DNA of 7,412 bases from an uncultured Faecalibacterium sp. Its GTDB lineage: Bacteria > Bacillota > Clostridia > Oscillospirales > Ruminococcaceae. Location of the stretch: the NCBI GenBank assembly GCA_937915335.1, contig CALDLZ010000207.1:1-7412 (forward strand), written 5' to 3'. The notes beneath the pieces were generated by a model. The model ran no database searches. It had not been told where the DNA came from and saw only the letters and a program-made list of their open reading frames with translations. The translations under genes and the position numbers were made by a program. Shown here piece after piece: positions 6,065 through 7,412 of the stretch; position 1 is the stretch's first letter; each line of letters opens with the position of its first letter.

Positions 6065-6516
6065 ATGCAAAACAACGACAAGAAGTACTTTATCCCGGTC
6101 AACGGGGCCCCCATCGAGGTTAGCGAGGAAGTTTACAGGGCTTACTATCAGCCGATCTGGAACACCCGCTACCATGCCCAACAGAACGGCGAGTGCCGCT
6201 GCACCAAGGCCCAGCTCTGGAAGTGCGACGGTGTTTGCCCCGGCTGCCCGTTCTACGTTACCGGTAAGAAGGTATCCATCGATACGCCCATCGGCGGCGA
6301 GGACGACGAGCTTACCCTTGGCGATACGCTGGCCGACGACGCACCGTCTGCGGAATCCATTCTTACCCGGACGGCAGACGCATCTGCAAGCTCATCATGC
6401 AGGGCAAGACGGAGCGTGAAATCGCTGCCGACATGGGCAAACGCCAGTCGACCATCAACTACCAGAAGAACAAGGTGTTCTCCATTCTGCGTGAAGCCCT
6501 GACGGACTTCATCTAA
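6065..6516 (+). pseudogene. Phage-type sigma-70-like factor, broken by a frame change
   Basis: The ATG at 6065 follows GGAGG at 6051-6055. The first ~101 residues (MQNNDKKYFIPVNGAPIEVS onward, to SAESILT) contain a cysteine cluster at C44, C46, C54, C58 and C61 that may bind a metal. After base 6367 the frame continues with low-complexity residues to a stop at 6500-6502. One base back, from 6367 to the TAA at 6514-6516, the DNA encodes PDGRRICKLIMQGKTERE, then IAADMGKRQSTINYQK and ILREALTDFI. That is a typical sigma region 4 helix-turn-helix. As I recall the family, a helical segment should sit between SILT and PDGRR, so a small out-of-frame internal deletion is the likeliest cause. No slippery heptamer is visible at the joint. 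It could instead be a sequencing error. Intact relatives would be expected to direct polymerase to element promoters. Confidence 0.75.
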
Positions 6517-6526
6517 TACCCCGCAA

Positions 6527-6567
6527 TGACCGCCGTGGAAGAAATTCTGCGGCGGTCAAATTTTTTT
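6527..6567 (+). terminator. Rho-independent terminator after the sigma-like gene
   Basis: TGACCGCCG (6527-6535) is a perfect 9-bp complement of CGGCGGTCA (6550-6558), with a 14-base loop that can itself form GAA-GAAA-TTC. It is followed by AA and seven T. It separates the sigma-like gene from the following small genes. Confidence 0.92.
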
Positions 6568-6593
6568 CAGATTTTTTCGTTCAAAACCCTGAT

Positions 6594-6650
6594 TTCCCTC
6601 CAGTGGGTACTGAGGACAGCAAAACAACACAGGTCCTCAGAAAGGAGGAA
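6594..6650 (+). promoter_or_regulatory. Nested hairpin in the leader of the 69-residue gene
   Basis: CTGAGGAC (6610-6617) and GTCCTCAG (6633-6640) form a perfect 8-bp stem. Outside it, TTCCCTCC (6594-6601) can pair with GGAGGAA (6644-6650) with one bulged C. The outer arm contains the Shine-Dalgarno GGAGG of the gene starting at 6657. The inner stem is convincing; the outer pairing is weaker. Confidence 0.5.
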
Positions 6651-6656
6651 CCGCCA

Positions 6657-6866
6657 ATGAGTGAGTCCAGACCCAACAAGGCCGTCACCGATGAAGAGCT
6701 TATCGGAGTGCTTACGGCAATCAGCGTAGTGTCAAGACGTCTGGCGAGGAAGCTGATCCAGCTGAACCAGACAAGCCAATCTCAGGAAGGAGGAAAACAG
6801 GATGAGCAAAACGAGCGAAATGGAAGCGACCATCAGAGAGTTACGGGATATTGCATCTTCTATTAA
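6657..6866 (+). CDS. Small phage-type protein, 69 residues, unknown function
   Basis: The start at 6657 is supported by AAAGGAGG at 6641-6648, 8 bases upstream; an in-frame GTG at 6603 has no ribosome site. The product begins MSESRPNKAVTDEELIGVL and has a hydrophobic-basic stretch AISVVSRRLARKLIQLNQ that should be an amphipathic helix. The C-terminal third (from about residue 45, QSQEGGKQDEQNERNGSDHQ) is polar and is encoded where the next gene's ribosome site and 5' end must also be kept, so it may be an overprinted tail. No signal peptide or membrane segment is evident. I recall small proteins of this kind in the early region of clostridial prophages but know no function. Confidence 0.75.
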   Translation: MSESRPNKAVTDEELIGVLTAISVVSRRLARKLIQLNQTSQSQEGGKQDEQNERNGSDHQRVTGYCIFY

Positions 6867-7110
6867 CGACATCGCCAACTGGCTGACCGGCGCATTCAGT
6901 GGCAACGAGGAAGCGGCCCCTGCTCCGGAACCGGAAAAGGCCCTCACTCTCGAAGAGGTCAGAGCGATTCTGGCAGAAAAGTCCCGTGACGGCTTCACCG
7001 CTCAGATCCGAGACTTACTCCTGAAGTACGGTGCCAAGAAGCTCTCCGAGGTTGACCCGGCCAGCTACAAGGATCTGATAGCGGATGCGGAGGTGCTCGG
7101 CAATGGCTAA
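6802..7110 (+). CDS. Small phage-type protein, 102 residues, unknown function
   Basis: The ATG at 6802 has AAGGAGG (6787-6793) 8 bases upstream, and both this site and the first 65 bases of the gene lie inside the preceding one. The product starts MSKTSEMEATIRELRDIASS, predicted as an amphipathic helix or short coiled coil, then has an Ala/Pro/Glu-rich linker (EEAAPAPEPEKA, about residues 37-48). It ends in a compact, charged helical domain (LTLEEVRAILAEKSRDGFTA, then LLKYGAKKLSEVDP and ADAEVLG). Such proteins occur beside DUF2800 genes in clostridial prophages and are sometimes given unreliable names such as Rrp5-like. The stop overlaps the next start by 8 bases, indicating an operon. A structural or DNA-binding adaptor role is only a guess. 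Confidence 0.85.
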   Translation: MSKTSEMEATIRELRDIASSINDIANWLTGAFSGNEEAAPAPEPEKALTLEEVRAILAEKSRDGFTAQIRDLLLKYGAKKLSEVDPASYKDLIADAEVLGNG

Positions 7111-7412
7111 TCACGCACTTCTCTCCGCATCGTCTTCGCACAGGTGGCTCAACTGCCCACCTTCGGCAAGGCTCTGTGAAAGCTACGACGACAAAGGCAG
7201 CGATTTCGCAGCCGAAGGCACGGACGCCCACGCCCTCTGTGAGTTCAAGCTCCGGACGGCACTCGGCATAGAGGCCAAGGACCCAACCGAAGACCTTACT
7301 TGGTATAACTCCGAAATGGCGGAATGTGCCAACGGGTATGTGGCCTTCGTGATGGAGTTGGTCGAAGAAGCCAAGAAGACCTGCCCGGACCCCGTGGTCC
7401 TGATCGAGCAGG
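7103..7412 (+). CDS. DUF2800-family phage protein, 5' part (possible PD-(D/E)XK-type nuclease)
   Basis: The first 103 codons are present and the gene runs off the window. The ATG at 7103 follows GCGGAGG (7087-7093) by 9 bases and overlaps the previous stop by 8. The N-terminus MANHALLSASSSHRWLNCPP followed by AAEGTDAHALCEFKL is characteristic of the DUF2800 proteins I recall from prophages and phages of Firmicutes. The GTxxHxxxE pattern resembles the first motif of RecB/Cas4-like nucleases; the catalytic acidic and lysine residues would lie beyond the window. In relatives this gene usually opens a replication module with a single-strand binding protein and a DNA polymerase, so a recombination or replication role is likely but not shown here. 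Confidence 0.9.
   Translation, partial: MANHALLSASSSHRWLNCPPSARLCESYDDKGSDFAAEGTDAHALCEFKLRTALGIEAKDPTEDLTWYNSEMAECANGYVAFVMELVEEAKKTCPDPVVLIEQ

Noticed and set aside
6356..6380. Programmed -1 ribosomal frameshift in the sigma-like gene
   Set aside because: No X XXY YYZ slippery heptamer is present at the joint and a helical linker seems to be missing, so deletion fits better; kept only as an alternative.
6006..6419. Overlapping + strand frame of 137 codons across the sigma-like gene
   Set aside because: It has a Ser/Thr/Arg/Pro-rich out-of-frame composition, lacks a ribosome site, and runs through the structured leader.
1..7412. CRISPR array, tRNA or rRNA genes
   Set aside because: No regularly spaced repeats and no tRNA- or rRNA-like sequence were noticed on either strand.

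Overview
The window looks like accessory DNA from a low-to-mid G+C Firmicute, most likely a gut Clostridia (Oscillospiraceae/Lachnospiraceae type). This is inferred from strong AAAGGAGG ribosome binding sites, gene content typical of clostridial prophages and conjugative elements, and roughly balanced base composition. All supported genes lie on the + strand.

Region 1 (1-3752) is a type I restriction-modification locus. It holds the 3' end of hsdM (1-938), a complete hsdS (931-2061), a tyrosine recombinase with all six catalytic residues (2136-3113), and a second hsdS half gene with no start codon (open from 3114, ending at 3752). The half gene has the same orientation as hsdS. Its target-recognition module is bounded by the same in-frame sequences as the second module of hsdS: a 15-bp direct repeat (1444-1458 and 3126-3140) and a 19-bp direct repeat (1972-1990 and 3657-3675). 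Crossing over at the 15-bp repeat would give a continuous 379-codon hsdS carrying the other module, and a 1,682-bp circle carrying one recognition module plus the recombinase. The locus therefore reads like a recombinase-carrying specificity cassette inserted into an hsdS gene, rather than the better-known inverted-repeat shufflon. No hsdR is in the window.

Region 2 (3742-5676) is a large ImmA/IrrE-type zinc metallopeptidase fused to a C-terminal XRE-like helix-turn-helix. Its best start is a non-ATG codon overlapping the end of the silent hsdS half, and a strong terminator follows it (5718-5757).

Region 3 (5677-6064) has no gene. It contains two near-identical palindromes either side of the terminator, a possible promoter, a stretch with many complementary segments that looks like a structured RNA leader, and a 9-bp hairpin burying the ribosome binding site of the next gene.

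Region 4 (6065-7412) is the start of a phage-like early module. It has a sigma-factor-like gene broken by a frame change (6065-6516), a terminator, two small overlapping phage-type genes (6657-6866 and 6802-7110), and the 5' end of a DUF2800-family gene (7103 to the window end).

A recurring feature is that three of the independently initiated genes (recombinase, sigma-like gene, 69-residue protein) have their Shine-Dalgarno sequence inside an inverted repeat, and two of these leaders contain a competing alternative pairing. Functions are assigned from recalled family motifs; no database search was run.
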